Assembly: GCA_963070105.1 (NCBI GenBank)
Contig: OY718807.1
Span: 9,734,483 to 9,798,482 of the forward strand
Source of the DNA: Litomosoides sigmodontis
Taxonomy: Eukaryota > Nematoda > Chromadorea > Rhabditida > Onchocercidae
DNA length: 64,000 nt
Direction: 5' to 3'
The stretch's first letter is position 1; every line of letters begins with the position of its first letter. The notes under the pieces are model-generated. The model was not told the DNA's origin. It did no database searches and was given only the letters and a program-made list of their open reading frames with translations. The position numbers and the translations under genes are program-made. Shown one piece after another: positions 23,476 to 36,192 of this stretch.

Positions 23476-24581
23476 CTGAAACAATGGCTACCGTGAAGCG
23501 AAGCCTAATGATAGCATTCCTGTTTTTCAAAATTTTCATCACAACAACTAATACCGCTTCACCAATTCTGAATTCGTTTTCAGAATTGGAATGTGTACGT
23601 TGCGCCAAGGAAATAAATAAGACAATTACAACCTCCGCAAAGACATTTCGAACACAGAATTGTAAAGCGAAAGGCATGACATAATCTATGAAGAATATGC
23701 GTGTCCGTGTGTGGGTGTGTGTCCGTGTGTGGGTGTGTGTCCGTGTGTGGGTGTGTGTCCGTGTGTGGGTGTGTGTATGTGTTATCATAAGATAATGAAA
23801 GGATGGCCGGTTGTCTCATGCCTCTCATCAAACTCGAAAAAGTTTTCACCGTGTTTTCCAGCCATGAACACTAACGCTTAAAGGAACAATTGTACAACCT
23901 GTAATATCCCAGTGATATACGCCTCCCAATTCATCCCCACGAACCCCCCCCTCCCACCACCCCTCCCGCTTCCACTAAGCTTCAATTTTTCACTTCCTGA
24001 TCGCAAACCCCCTCATCATCTCTACCATCGTTGTCTCAGTGCCTCGTGCAAATCAGTTACAGCACTATTTCTTAGCTCATTTACTTTCATCGCACTCCTC
24101 AGTTTCCACTGCATTTCTTCCGGAACAGTATGACTTGCCCACTTACTCATTTGCCCACGTCATGTAAGTTGCCAAGCTTGGCTCAATAACAGCTATTGTC
24201 CTCATGAGGCAAGCTTGGGTGGAACGGTTGTCAACCTGAAATACGGCTGGATCGATGTATCCGTCGACTGCTGATTAGACAGAAGATCACCTACTGCATT
24301 AGATTGCATTTAGTGGACAAAAGATTTCCATAAACCTCTTGAAGCTGTGAAGTTTGAAGTAAGAGATCTCTCTGCTGTTTTATTTTACAGTAACAATGCT
24401 GCTGGGATGATATTTATTTTCACATGATGAATCAAATTCTTTTTTTGCACCAAAATTTGCGACGATTCTTTCCCCATTTCATTTCAAAGAGTAAGTAGTA
24501 AAATGTTGTAGAGCGCATTTAACGAGCGAACGCTGTTGAATTTGTGATACAAATTGTAATTTCATGTCCTCCAAATACTTT
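23476..24581. other. Upstream region of the RalGPS-like gene
   Basis: About 1.1 kb. It should hold the missing first exon(s) of the RalGPS-like gene or its promoter, and the 3' UTR of the glycine-rich protein gene, but I cannot identify a convincing coding exon. It contains the GT minisatellite. Other open frames here are translations of simple sequence. Confidence 0.45.
23701..23772. repeat. 18-bp GT-rich minisatellite, four perfect copies
   Basis: The unit GTGTCCGTGTGTGGGTGT is repeated four times head to tail without mismatch, followed by a degenerate GTGTATGTG. It lies about 230 bp upstream of the first recognised RalGPS-like exon. Open frames through it encode only Thr/His or similar dipeptide runs. 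Confidence 0.95.
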
Positions 24582-26249
24582 CTACTTCTTATCGAAGACG
24601 TCGTTACCCATTCCGGCAAGCGTTTGATAGTTCGGGTCAAACGTTCCTGTGATGGAAATTTGCATCGATTCAATGACCGGTTGTCAGGGAAGTCTCAACT
24701 TTCTTTTCCACTGATAACAATAGAAAAAAAGGCTCCATTCCGGAAGACTTTGAAAAGACCATCAAACAGGCGCATAAATCAGTGCACATACTGTAAGCAT
24801 CCTGGAAACATATCTTCGTAGAACCTTACCAGCGATACCACCTTGCTGTGGAGGTTTGGGTGCCGCACCACCTTCACCACCAGGTGAAAAGCCGCCACCA
24901 CCACCGCCACCTTTATCTCCGAAGACATCATTGCCAAGGCCGGCCATCGTTTGATAGTTTGGATCATAGGTTCCTGGAACAATTTAGGAATTCAATGAAG
25001 TGCTAAAGTCAGCTGATTTCAAAGAGATTTCAAGCGTTTAAATTGAAGACTGTCTCTAAGCATGTAGATGTGCGTAGGAAGTTTTTCAATCCAAAAAGGC
25101 TTCCGATTCCAGTAATTTATCGAAGCGATTTGTTTTCAGCTAATTATTTAAGAACTTAAAAAGAGTGATCCAGCTTACCGGCGATGCCACCTTGAGCTGG
25201 AGCTTTTGGTCCCTCAGCAGCTGGCGGCGCACCGCCACCTCCACCTCCTCCTCCGCCACCGCCTCCCTCTGCTCCCCCCTTGTCACCACCGAAGACATCA
25301 TTTCCTAACCCGGCCATGGTCTGCAGTACTTTTTTTAAATTCATTTAACAAATGGTAACTTATTTTCGTTGTCGTTTCGGGACATTATTTACAAAATTCA
25401 CAACTATTACAATCATTAAATCAGCGTCATCAATGCTCACTAAGGAAGCTATCGAGAAATTCAGATTTTAAACATGGTACCTGGTAGTTTGGATCAAACG
25501 TTCCAGCTATCCCACCTTCTGCTGGTGCCTTGGGAGCATCCTTCACTCGAGCACCTTAGCAAACAAAAATGAGAAGACATGGAAAACGGTCGCAAAATTT
25601 TTTAATCAGTTTTATGTGACGGGAAGATGTTGATAAATCTTGCTATTCTCAGGCTGACTCTTATGCGACTACTTTATTTCATAGTTCATTTGACTGGTCA
25701 CTATATTTTTGTTGTGACCTGAACTAGTGAATATCTCAATTGTTTGTGTTACTGAAGAGGTAGGATTTAATTTGTATGAATCGTATTTGGGAGTTTTATT
25801 TATTTTCTTCATTATTTGATCTAACCAAACTACTCATTTATGGCTTAGCAAATATTTGCACTCTCTGTAATTTTGGAATTGTGAAATAACAAGAAAAAAA
25901 ACATTTTTCCTTTTTTTTTCGAAAGTTAAAATGATATTTGCAAAGTACTTTAGCTTACTTTTTTTCTGTTTATTTTTGCCCTTCTTCTCTTCTTTTTTTT
26001 TCTAAAATTTGTTCCTTCTTTTCTTTGGTATTAAAGTTCGATTTCCAAATTCCTCAGTAATGAAAGAAGAAGAAAAGGAGCAAGTCTCAATTTATCTCTC
26101 AACAAGCTCCAACTAAATGTGCAAATATTCGAGAAGTTAAAATTCTGAACTTTTTTCGAGCGGCAACAACCGGGAAGGGAATTAAAATTGACAAGCATCA
26201 CAATCATTAACATCACTGTCCATAGAAATGAAAAAGCAATCTCATCCAT
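24582..26249 (-). CDS. Secreted glycine-rich protein with DPNYQT repeats
   Basis: Five minus-strand exons with consistent phases: 26249-26171, 25554-25481, 25320-25179, 24973-24830, 24646-24582; about 167 residues. Exon 1 encodes a signal peptide (MDEIAFSFLWTVMLMIVMLV, then NFNSLPG). The mature part repeats one motif three times: GGIAGT[FY]DPNYQ followed by T[ML]AG[LM]GNDVF. The first two repeats are followed by long glycine runs and a short Ala/Pro/Lys segment; the last ends in DKK and a stop. I do not recognise the family; the motif looks like a nematode extracellular or structural repeat. The tight repeat conservation against variable glycine spacers argues that the motif itself is selected. 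Alternatives are an antimicrobial-like or cuticle/eggshell matrix protein, neither shown by the sequence. Confidence 0.8.
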
Positions 26250-27514
26250 TGTTACGTTCTTTTACCTTAAATGATTTTTTCTTTAAAAAAGTTTCCAACT
26301 CTTTGGAGAACTCATATACCCACACACTGACACTGGCAGATTTTAAGTTTTTTCTACTTTTAAGGGTTTAATTTTGCCGTATCGTTAATTTTAAAAATGT
26401 CTAGAGCATATTTTTTTTGTTACAATTTGGGACATTGTTGAAATTTCATCACATGTGCTTTATATATTTTAATTTTTTTAAAAGTAATTTCAGCGAAAAC
26501 CTTCCAATAATTTTTAACTTGTTTGAACTTCGTTGACCACAGCTAAGTGAGTAGTTCAACGCGGATGATTTTGCGAGGCAACTGCTTGATAGGATCCAGA
26601 ATTAACAAACACAGATTAGCTGCCTAATTGATGAGTAATTTAACTGCAAATTTAAGCCGGGGAAATTTAAATAATTTGCTATTCAAATTCCAATATTTGA
26701 GCATTTTAACATGAACGTATTGATTCTTTTGTTGAGTTTAAACTATCAATCATTGTCACTTACATCCGGTACATCCTATTTTCTCCTCCAAAAATTGTCA
26801 TTTTTTCAAAAAAATATCTAGAGAAGGTGAATAAATTTCGGGATGTTATGAAAATGATATGTCTTGGGAGGCACAAGATTTCTCAATAGATAAAGTGAAG
26901 TCTCGCCTTTCTTATCCCTACGAAACACTGAATCGATCTTCCTCAGCTAACACAAAAAAACAGAATTGTCAAGTGATTTCAGCTTGCCTCGAAATTTGCA
27001 TAATTGATTTATTCCTATTCTTTTTTCCATTTACCACTGCAACTCGCCTACCTTTTTTTGAGATTGCTACATCTGCTGAAATTTTTGAGATTAATGCTAA
27101 ATAATTTCTTACTTTCTATTATTAGTAATTCAGAATCAAGTAATTAAGTACAACTTATCAGAGAAGACATGGAATGCCATGCTGCATCTTCGGTTATGAA
27201 ACTTTCGCTTGAGAAGAGCCTAATTGAAAATGTTTTGATACGTTTTATTTTAATGCTTCCGAATAGCGACGGCAGGCGAGTGATGTCAAATGTGCGCTGT
27301 CTTCTCGAAATGAGAAAAATAGTGGGAAAATGCGAATTTTATTTTTCAAATGTTCAATAATACAAAGGATGAAATAGAATTAATGTATGGAAGACGAAAC
27401 ATTAAAAAATGATTTGCAGCAGTGATCAGAATTAACAACAATATTTCAGGTTGATGATCAGAATTAACAACAATATTTCAGGTTGATTTGATCATCTCCT
27501 TTCCACCTGTTCAG
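26250..27514. other. Intergenic region, glycine-rich protein to cathepsin B
   Basis: About 1.26 kb, A+T-rich, with homopolymer T runs near 26280-26480. Open frames at 26859-27104 and 27169-27360 have no family resemblance. A 32-bp tandem duplication lies near the right end. No gene is supported. Confidence 0.5.
27423..27486. repeat. 32-bp tandem duplication near the cathepsin B 3' end
   Basis: Two identical adjacent copies of a 32-bp unit starting TGATCAGAATTAACAACA. They lie just beyond the cathepsin B stop codon and so possibly in its 3' UTR. Confidence 0.9.
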
Positions 27515-30147
27515 TTATTCAATTGAAAATTCATTGAATTCATGGAATTTCGATTTGCCCCGTCGTTTAGGAATTCCAGCAACGATGCCTGACTCAATTC
27601 CGCACTCATCAATGCCACGAATGATGCGGAAGTAACCTGAAAAACTTTTAGTGCATTGCACTGTAAACTTTGTGAAAAATTTCATCTTCAAAATTAACAG
27701 TTGCAATACGGTTTACTCAGTTCAATCTGTTAGTCCGATTTTAATTAAATTAAGTTACAAAATTCAAACAACATCATTTTCTGAATTTTTGATACAGTAA
27801 GTTAAGAAAATTGAAATTAATTGCAACGAAGTGACTGACCATCTTCTCCCCAATCAGTGTTCCATGAATTAGCTGCCAACCAGAATGGTACTCCTTGGTC
27901 GATACCCCAACCTATCAATTTTACGGCGTGTCCACCACCCACGGATCCTGCTAAATGCTGAAATTGTACCATTGGAAAGTAACCATTTCGCTGGGAGTTC
28001 TTTCAAACGTTCCATAAGAAATTTTGAAAATATTTGAAAAAAAAAGAATCATTAATAGGATAGATTCAGAAAATTCAATAAAAACCGAATGAGTTAAATT
28101 ATAAGTTACAGGATGATTTGTGAATTCGTTATGACAACAGTTGCTATTGCTACTAATGAGAGATTGATTAAACTGATTATTAATTATTAAATAGTAAAAT
28201 ATTATCCTACTGAAAAACAGGTTTAGCAAAGATTTTTCGCCTTGTCAGACTGCTCCTATAAAGCTTCATAATTCATGATGACCTTGTAAATTCCTCCTGT
28301 ATACTGCAGGAAGTCACTGTATACTTCAAACGAAGCTTCAACCGGACCCATCGTCATTATTTCTCTCTGAATTGCTTCAACATCACTGTCAACACCGTAA
28401 GCCTTTTTCCCTGCAAGATTCCGCAATGCGTAAGTTTAACAAATTGTTAGCCGAGAAAGAAACAAAAAGTAAGAGCTAAGTGGACATGATTCATTGTTAT
28501 CACTTAATTTCAGTATCCTACGAACCCTCAGAAAGCTGCAAAAGGATTATATTTGAGAACTACTCAACGAATCAATAAATCTGAGAAACCAAAGAAAGTA
28601 CCGCTATCACTTATCAGTTGAAATAACGAAGGACTCACCGTAATACTTGTCACTTCTGTACGACTTTTTGTAATTTTTATCACATTTACGGACGCATTTT
28701 GGTGTTGGATAAAGGTCGTGTTTGCATGGTTTGTAATGTGTCTTATTGCTGTGATGTTCACAAGGTGGAAATGGATAAGGTCGACAACCGGTATGATTTG
28801 TATAGCTGCTACCTGTGACAATACCGCTTGAGATCCAATATTTCCAAGCTGCTACTGGTATACCACCGTAACAGCTGTAAAGTAACATGCCTGTATTACT
28901 AGGCTATTTGTTAACACATCAAGCATTCACACTTATGAAATTGATTTCAGAATTTGGCAAGGATAGTTTTCATTGAATTTTATAATATCAATAATAAGTT
29001 TTCGCATCAATAAGTATTTCAGACAAGAAAGAAAGTAATACAAAATGAACGATTAATACTGAAATTTAAGCGAAAGAGTTGCATTAGTCGATTTGCATTT
29101 ATTATAATTAAAAAGAAAAAAGGTAGATGAATATAAAATAAATTACCCAAAGCCACAAGTCCTGCAACAGCTCAGGAGATCTTCTGCTGAAAGTGTCACT
29201 TGCACCTTCCCCTTCGACATAATGCAAATTCGATCTGACATCGCTTCTACAGCAGCCACTGCCCAACACGACCCTAAATTTGCTTCCTCTTTCAAGTGCC
29301 GCAAATGTTACGTGAAGTATTGTTGCTTGCACAAAATCAAAAGATTTTCGGAATTATATGCGTTTGATATTCGTATGAAATAATGGACGACATTTTGTTG
29401 TACATTTCAAAAATTACTTATTGATGTTATTCTTATTAAAATGACAGTTGTTAAAGTTTTACCGCAAGAAGATTGATCTCGAATATTTCTAAGCGATTCG
29501 CATTCCGGCCATTTTTCACGAGCATCAAATGATTCCGGAATGTAGGAATTGGAATATTGCATTACTGGCAGCTTCTTCTTCTCTTTTATCGACTTTTTCA
29601 AATCACTTACGCCAAGTAAGCCGTATTTTACAGTGGCATCGTATGAATTAAATTTAGTATTTCCTGCCTAAAGATGCATTTGTTGATGAATTTGATATAA
29701 ATGTTCCGAGAAAGAAAAATAAATCTCTTATTTTATTTTCCCACACTAAATTATATCAATCGTTTTACCTTCCACAGTGTTTGACGTGAGTTAACGTAAT
29801 CGATGAGTTCTTGACCGGATAAATTTCTTGCTTCCGGACCTATTTCAATATTTCTATATTCATCAAGAACAGGTCTGCAAAAGAACAAGCAATAAGATAA
29901 TAATTTGCTGTGGAAAAAGAACTACAATTTCTAGCTCCATTTTGAATTTCTCATTTCGTACAGTTTCACGTCATCCTACATATTAATAATACACAGGATT
30001 AAAATATCCTTACATTATCTTTTTATCTGAAATTTTCCACAGCGATTTTATGGGACTGTCCGGAACAGTAAACGACGTCGTCGCTCCCGAATAATACAAC
30101 AGGAAGACGGAAAGCGAAAATAGCGATACCGATGATCTTCGATACAT
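27515..30147 (-). CDS. Cathepsin B-like cysteine protease (preproenzyme)
   Basis: A papain-family (C1A) lysosomal or secreted peptidase. Exons on the minus strand: 30147-30014, 29874-29769, 29667-29463, 29273-29147, 28874-28639, 28410-28283, 27957-27840, 27636-27515; 391 residues, all phases consistent. It has a signal peptide ([13 protein letters not shown]), a propeptide with the cathepsin B form [20 protein letters not shown], and mature-enzyme motifs: RDQSSCGSCWA with the catalytic cysteine at about 151, [12 protein letters not shown] with the catalytic histidine at about 322, and [15 protein letters not shown] with the asparagine at about 342. The occluding loop [13 protein letters not shown] keeps the two histidines that give dipeptidyl carboxypeptidase activity. 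Two NxT sequons (NHT, NKT) sit in or near the loop. The C-terminus has a short charged extension after [10 protein letters not shown]. All key residues are intact, so it is probably active. Confidence 0.96.
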
Positions 30148-33100
30148 TTGCAAGTGGTTCAAACTGGTCACCTGAAATACGTATGCTTCACAGCGCATTC
30201 GGTTGAAAAGAAAAGAGAGCAGCTTCACTTGCCACAGCTGCTGTGAAATGCTCTTTGAATCGCAGATGGAGGCACTGCAAAAAATAATTATTATCTTTGC
30301 TGGCGATCATTACAAAATTCGGAATGCCATTTCATAGCTCCGTTAAACGATGTTATCAGCAGGAAGTAGAACTATAAAAGTGAAAGGAGAAAATTGGGCA
30401 GCACTGACGGGGAATAATTGATTTGCGGTGAAAAGAAGCCGTTGCTCGGTGGTAGGAAAGGCAGAAGACTTCCTGAATTCGACGTCGACCGGAGAGATAA
30501 GCACGGCATGTCTGACAGTTAGCCACGTCATCTTCGCTTTCATCAAACACTTCCTAATTGCTCTAACTCTTGTTGATAACAAGGGAACGCGGAAGACGGG
30601 GATGAGTTCGAATTTCAGAGCAGAATTTCACAAAATTAGTAACTGCGAAAAGGCAACCAATGAACGCAACGGTTTTTTTGAGGAGAGGATTCGGATCTTC
30701 CTACGCGGTATAAACCTGAATCCTAAACGCTTCTAAGAAATAGTTGCTGAAAGAGAATTCCGGTCTTCCTAGCCAAAATGACCGGAATCACGTTGTAGAG
30801 GTTTAGCGCAGCGGAAGTGCCTGTCACAAAAAATCCATGAAACTAGCGAGAGAGAAATTCAAACTACGTTGGCTCCAATTTTTACCGCTAAGGTCAACGG
30901 CATGAAAGGCAATCTGTCTCAGTTAGTTCATTGAAAGAATTCACTGGAAGCAGAAGCGTTATAAAGCCCAACACTCCGATCGATAATCGTGTGAGGTCAA
31001 AGCGGTAAATAAAGTTGGGTGTAATTATGAAATTGAATTTAAAATCGAAAAAATAAGTTGTTTAGTGCCGGAGGAGCTCTAACAGCCTTTCAACGAGAAA
31101 GTGTAACGTTGAAGTGAAACTGATCTGCACATAAGAAGGCATCCTGCAGCGCACCAGCGTTGATAACGACTTCAAATTCAGAAGCGGCTCGTAGCTTTAT
31201 CAGAGAGCGATGCTCACTGCTAATATACAGCGTGATAAAAGTATCCTTAACAGAGCTTATCCGGGATTTGTCAGCAGAACTTTGTGATAAAATTGCCCCC
31301 TCCTGCCTCTTCCTTCCTTTTATCAAATATTTCAATTGTTCATAACATCGTTGTACGTTTTAAATTTCACTACAGACTTCAAATATTTGCCGCAGGCTAT
31401 AAATGTCGGCTAAGACTACAAATTTCGGCATAAATTATAAATATCCGTCGGATGAAATCAATCTTGTCATCCTCAACTAGTTCATATTACAAAAGTTTTT
31501 TCTTTGGTTCTAAGTCGAATTACCATCTTCGATGCTTTCTCAATTTAAATAAATTTGAATTTTTCAATTTCTAAACATTAGGCTATCTTTCCTGAAACAA
31601 TGATTTGCCATCTTCACAGCATTCAAAATTATGCATAAACCTTTAACATTAGTTTTTTTGAGCGGATAATTTGAGAAATAAAGATTGATGTAAGATGCGA
31701 AATCAAACTAACAGAAAAGCAAAAACATATTTTTCAAAAAAAAAACAGTTGTCAAATGAGAGATAGTTTGAAAATTTTTTAAAAACTATGAAGTGCATTT
31801 TTATTGTACAAAAGAAATCATAACGATAATCGAAATTTCTTAATGTTATTAACTGCTTTTAAAAAATAAGTAGGAATGGGAGAAGTCAACTTCGATTCAT
31901 TATTTATCGCAATTTTAAAAAACAGGTTGCATAATTTTGAGAAAAAAAACGACATTTATAAAATGTTTTCATTTCTTTGACAGTGTGAGATTGATAAGTT
32001 AACGAGTGAAATCATTAAGTGAAATTTATTTGCGACCAGCCTGATCACTTTAATGCTTCTTCTCCCTTTGCGTTACTTTGGGAAAAGTTGTTTAAGAAGG
32101 GTAAATGTCAGGAATTCGTTTTACATATGCAATATTTGATTAGTTTCATATCTATCGAGCACTGATAGTGTAATCGTATTGTATAAAAAATTCTCGGTGA
32201 TAAACGGCTGCTCGATGTGCAGGTGCAACCGTCCGTTACCTTTTGCGCCATTCTAAACATTCCTTAGTGCTTTCTTAAAAGGATTTGAACGCTTTTCACT
32301 AATTCAATGCAAAAATATCACATTTCACTGAAAATTAACGGAAGAAAGGAGAGGATTCAGAGGGTTGCATGGATCGTTTTCGAAAGGAAATATTCGGAAT
32401 GTTGAACTGCGTAGTGGCGTAGCAACAGTTGCCTCAGTCACAGAGAGCGATTAGACTGAATTCGATTGAATTTTAGGCTCTCTGGGAAAATGCTTGATTA
32501 ATTTGAAGGGAAAGTTGTATTTTAGGTAGGAAATGGCGACATCACTACCATGCATCAATCAAGCAGTTTTCGTCCTTTTTCTTGCAATTTTTTATCAAAT
32601 ACTTGTAAGAAATTTTGAAGTTTCATAAAAGTAGGAGAGAGAGAGAGAGAGAGAAATCCCTGAACAAAATATGCATAAGAATTGTTTATTTATTGCAATA
32701 AGCGGTCATTATTAGAGCAGGACAAATTAAAGCGAGCTAAAATTTCGTTAATTAAAAATGCAGTTAATTTCACAACATTTCAGCCAGGTGTTGCAATAGT
32801 CATTTCATTAATACAATGCACAAGCAAAAAGGTTGGAGTTGATGAGCAAAAGAAAGAAATTGATGTAATTTATTTCTAAATTAATCAAATATGTTTAAGA
32901 ATTGAAATTTGATTGTATGAAACCCGAAACTTTACCAATAATTAAGTAAACGAGTGTCCATTTTCCGCACCATCCTAAATAATGCCGAGATTTTAATAAA
33001 AATAAAATTCCTTTAATATGAACGGAAATTGTGTTGAAATACCTGTGCTGCTAATAATGATAACGTAATTTTTACTCGTGAGATTTACACAACCATTAAT

Positions 33101-33330
33101 ATCATCCTAAAATTTAAAAAAATATGCAATTAATTAAAATTTACTTCAACCAATCACACATTCCATTAGTAGTTTCCGTGCACATTGTGTCAATCAGTTA
33201 AATTTAATTTAAATGCTATTCTTAAATTGCGCTTTTCATTTCATGGAAAATGAGGAGTGATCGAGAGAACTAATAATTTCAATATTTTCAAATAATAAGT
33301 TTTATTAGCATTTCATTAATGCTATTTTAG
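30148..33330. other. Divergent intergenic region, cathepsin B to Lys/Glu-rich gene
   Basis: About 3.2 kb between two divergently oriented genes. The part at 30340-31340 is visibly richer in G+C and open on both strands, which may mark a promoter or unrecognised first exons; the rest is very A+T-rich. A short (GA)n tract lies near 32633-32654. No family match is seen. Confidence 0.45.
30172..30180 (-). promoter_or_regulatory. Candidate trans-splice acceptor upstream of cathepsin B
   Basis: GTATTTCAG on the minus strand lies 24 bases before the cathepsin B ATG. No coding exon that joins here is visible upstream. This fits addition of a spliced leader close to the start codon; an untranslated first exon is the alternative. 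Confidence 0.45.
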
Positions 33331-34783
33331 ACGAAGGAAAAAGGGCAAAAAGTGCAAACTCCGCCGCCAGAGGAGAAAGCAAAGGAGAAACAGGACGAAA
33401 GTAGTAATCCGGAAAAAAAGGACAAGGCAACACCGGAGCAGCATACTTCAGCTGCTGAAGATGGTATTTTTTTTTGAAAATTTCACACATCCTACGTATG
33501 AATGATACGCGGCAAATATCAAACACGCTGTAAGAGAACTCGAAAATTTCTACTTCAATTTAGAAAAAGCTTCTAATTTAACAAATTTCCCTTTTTTGAA
33601 TTTAGCAGAAAAGGAAAAACGTTTAAAGGAAGCGGAAGAAAAATATCTGGAAGAAATAAAGCCTAAAATTATGCAGCGAAATGCCAAAGAGGTTAAAAAA
33701 TTTAGTGTGATCTTTAAAAATAAAAAAAAAACTTATCCATGAAATATTTAAATAGTTGAATTGCCAATATTTGAATTCCAATTATTCAAATTAATGAAAA
33801 TGTTCGACAGGAACGAATAGCAAAAGGTAAGGAAACACGTGGCAAAAGTGATTATCCAACGATGGACGACGTACTCAGTGATTGGGATTCTGAAAAGGAT
33901 GGTAAAAAGCTGAGTAAGGAGGGGAAAGAGGTGAAATTAGGTTGTCGTGATCAGTAAGATGGACCGTATAATCAATAAAACAGCACGTAATGATAGAATT
34001 TACGTGACATTACTAGTAACAGTCACCTGTCAGTCAGTAAAAATTTTGTTATTAAAACTAAGTAAGTCACTGGCAAAAAATTCACAAAAAGAAAAAAGTG
34101 GTGCGAAGTTTTTTTTTTGACTTAAATATATTTATAGGATGACGATCAAAAATCAAAGGCTAACACAAATCTGGAAGATGTTGATGAGAACAAAAAGGTT
34201 TACGACTATTACTTTTTTCTTATATTAAACAAGAAAACTATTCCAATTGAAGTACTATTTAACTTGTTATCTATTTTAAAAATTAATGCCTAAATTAATT
34301 TGAAAAAAAAAACTAAATTTTTTAAAATGTGAAAGGTAGAAGATGAGGACTCTTCTTGGTGGGAAATATTTCCGGTAAATAAAGAGATTTTTTCAAATTA
34401 AAGTTTATTTGAAGAATGAACAAAAGCAAGCGGAAAATGGTGGTGCGGAGGAGAAGAAAAATGATAAAGATGGTGCGGGAGAGAAAAGCTGATTAATAAT
34501 TGTCAACAATTTCATCTGAAACTATTCCCTGAAAATTGAAAATTGAAATTGATATCACAAACGAGCATTTCTCCCTCATAATGTCTACTTTAAGCAAAAA
34601 AACGAACTCTAAGAGTTTTGCTTAATTAATCAGTTAGTTATGCTTAAAGATGAGAAGAAGGAAGCGGAAGGAAGGGATAACGACAAAGGCAGTGGTGGAG
34701 CGATGGAAAATACTGCAAAGGACAGTAAGAAGCAACGGTCGGACAGCATTAAAAAATTGGACAAAACAGCGGCCAGTCAATAA
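33331..34783 (+). CDS. Lys/Glu-rich low-complexity protein, unknown function (5' end not found)
   Basis: Seven exons fit together in phase: 33331-33463, 33606-33691, 33811-33930, 34138-34197, 34336-34374, 34427-34472, 34650-34783; at least 205 residues to the TAA. The product is strongly charged: a Pro/Glu/Lys segment (VQTPPPEEKAKEKQDE), a predicted helix (KRLKEAEEKYLEEIKPKIMQ), the distinctive YPTMDDVLSDWDSEKDG, an aromatic spot SSWWEIFP, and a Lys/Asp tail ending KKLDKTAASQ. No known domain is recognised; it is probably soluble and partly disordered. The first listed exon starts at an acceptor (TATTTTAG), so a start exon is missing. Some acceptors (before 34336, 34427, 34650) are weak, but phase agrees at every joint. 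Confidence 0.65.
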
Positions 34784-34945
34784 AGAGCGGAAGAAGTAAG
34801 CTAACTTTCACAACCTCTTTTCTCGAAGCTTTTCACCCGTAAACCTCCCTCATAAGCTCACCAAATCAATTGCTGAGGAGATTGCATTTAAGTGAAATTA
34901 ACGAATTACCATCAGTTTTTTATTCCACTGATCGATCCCCCTAGC

Positions 34946-34976
<31 letters not shown>

Positions 34977-36192
34977 GCGGTATGCATTTATCATTTGATA
35001 TTATCATGAGGAATGATGATGATGTTATCACTCTGTTTATCGAATATAAATTTCATCCCACACCTCTCACCTTTCCATTCATTCATTGGCGAAGCAAATC
35101 AATCGATCACATTTTCGTGCCTATTTCACGTTTTCCATTATAATATTGGAAATGATATACCACTATTGTAATGGAATGGAAATAGTGTTTTAGTGATACA
35201 TGGAAATGGTCATCTCCAATGTTTGATATAACACTGAAAGATGAACATAGCGAATTACCTCTACCACTCACTCATCCATCACATCTCATCGACAGGATGA
35301 AAATTCAAATTCAGTGAGTGAGTGCAAGTTGCAGTTAATTCCAGTTGATTTAGTGTTCAATAAACATTTTAAATTTTATCACTGTTAAAACATTAAAATC
35401 AACAATAGAGGAAAATTAAAGTGTTGCAAAAAGTGCAAGAAATCGGCCGATCATTTTGTAAAATAGCAATCAATTTGATAAGTATGTAAGCATACGATTG
35501 CCAAAGGAGAGCACTAATGAATCTCATGCTAACCTTTGAATTTTAAAAGAGAAATTTTTGGAAGTAGAGATCGAGAAAATTCTTGACAGAGAGAAGAGGA
35601 AAAGGAAACTGAAAACGATTTCTTATTTGTGAGGAAAATGCTGTATGAGTGAGATTCCACGTGCGGTATGCTTACACAATGCAATAAGGTCACTTTCATG
35701 AAAAGGAAGATCTCTCAGTCCCATTCCACTCATCAACGCATTCATCAAATTATTAATTAATAATTTGCTAATTAACTGCAAATTGACATGTTTGGGAGAA
35801 ATTCGTGCGTTCACTGAGAAACAATGAAAATATAAGCAAACATAAATACATTTTTAATTCAAAAAAGGAAAAATTTGTTATAGCATATCGGTACCACGCA
35901 ACAAATTACACAAATTATTCATTTACAGAACATCAATAGGGTGGACAGAAAGCTCCTGCCATCCTTAGCCAACGGTCACCCTCTGTCTTTAGCTTAATTG
36001 AAGACAAGTCTTTCTACCTCATCTACAGTTGGTTTTTACCTCCCGTCGACCATTCTATTTAAAAAGAAGTGATGAAATCAATGCATTAGTAACAACGGTA
36101 ACCGTTAACACCTGTACACTGGTCAACAGCCTTTCCAGGTAGAACATGAAATATCATCCAAAAGATCATCAAACACAAACTTCAACGGGAAA
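34784..36192. other. Convergent intergenic region, Lys/Glu-rich gene to CASK
   Basis: About 1.4 kb between two convergent genes. It holds the AGAC microsatellite and an AATAAA at 35359-35364 (+) that could end the upstream transcript. No additional coding region is supported. Confidence 0.5.
34946..34977. repeat. (AGAC)n tetranucleotide microsatellite
   Basis: About eight uninterrupted copies of AGAC, 163 bp after the stop codon of the Lys/Glu-rich gene and probably in its 3' UTR. Confidence 0.9.

Noticed and set aside
23465..23849. His/Thr-rich open frames on the minus strand
   Set aside because: They are translations of the GT minisatellite.
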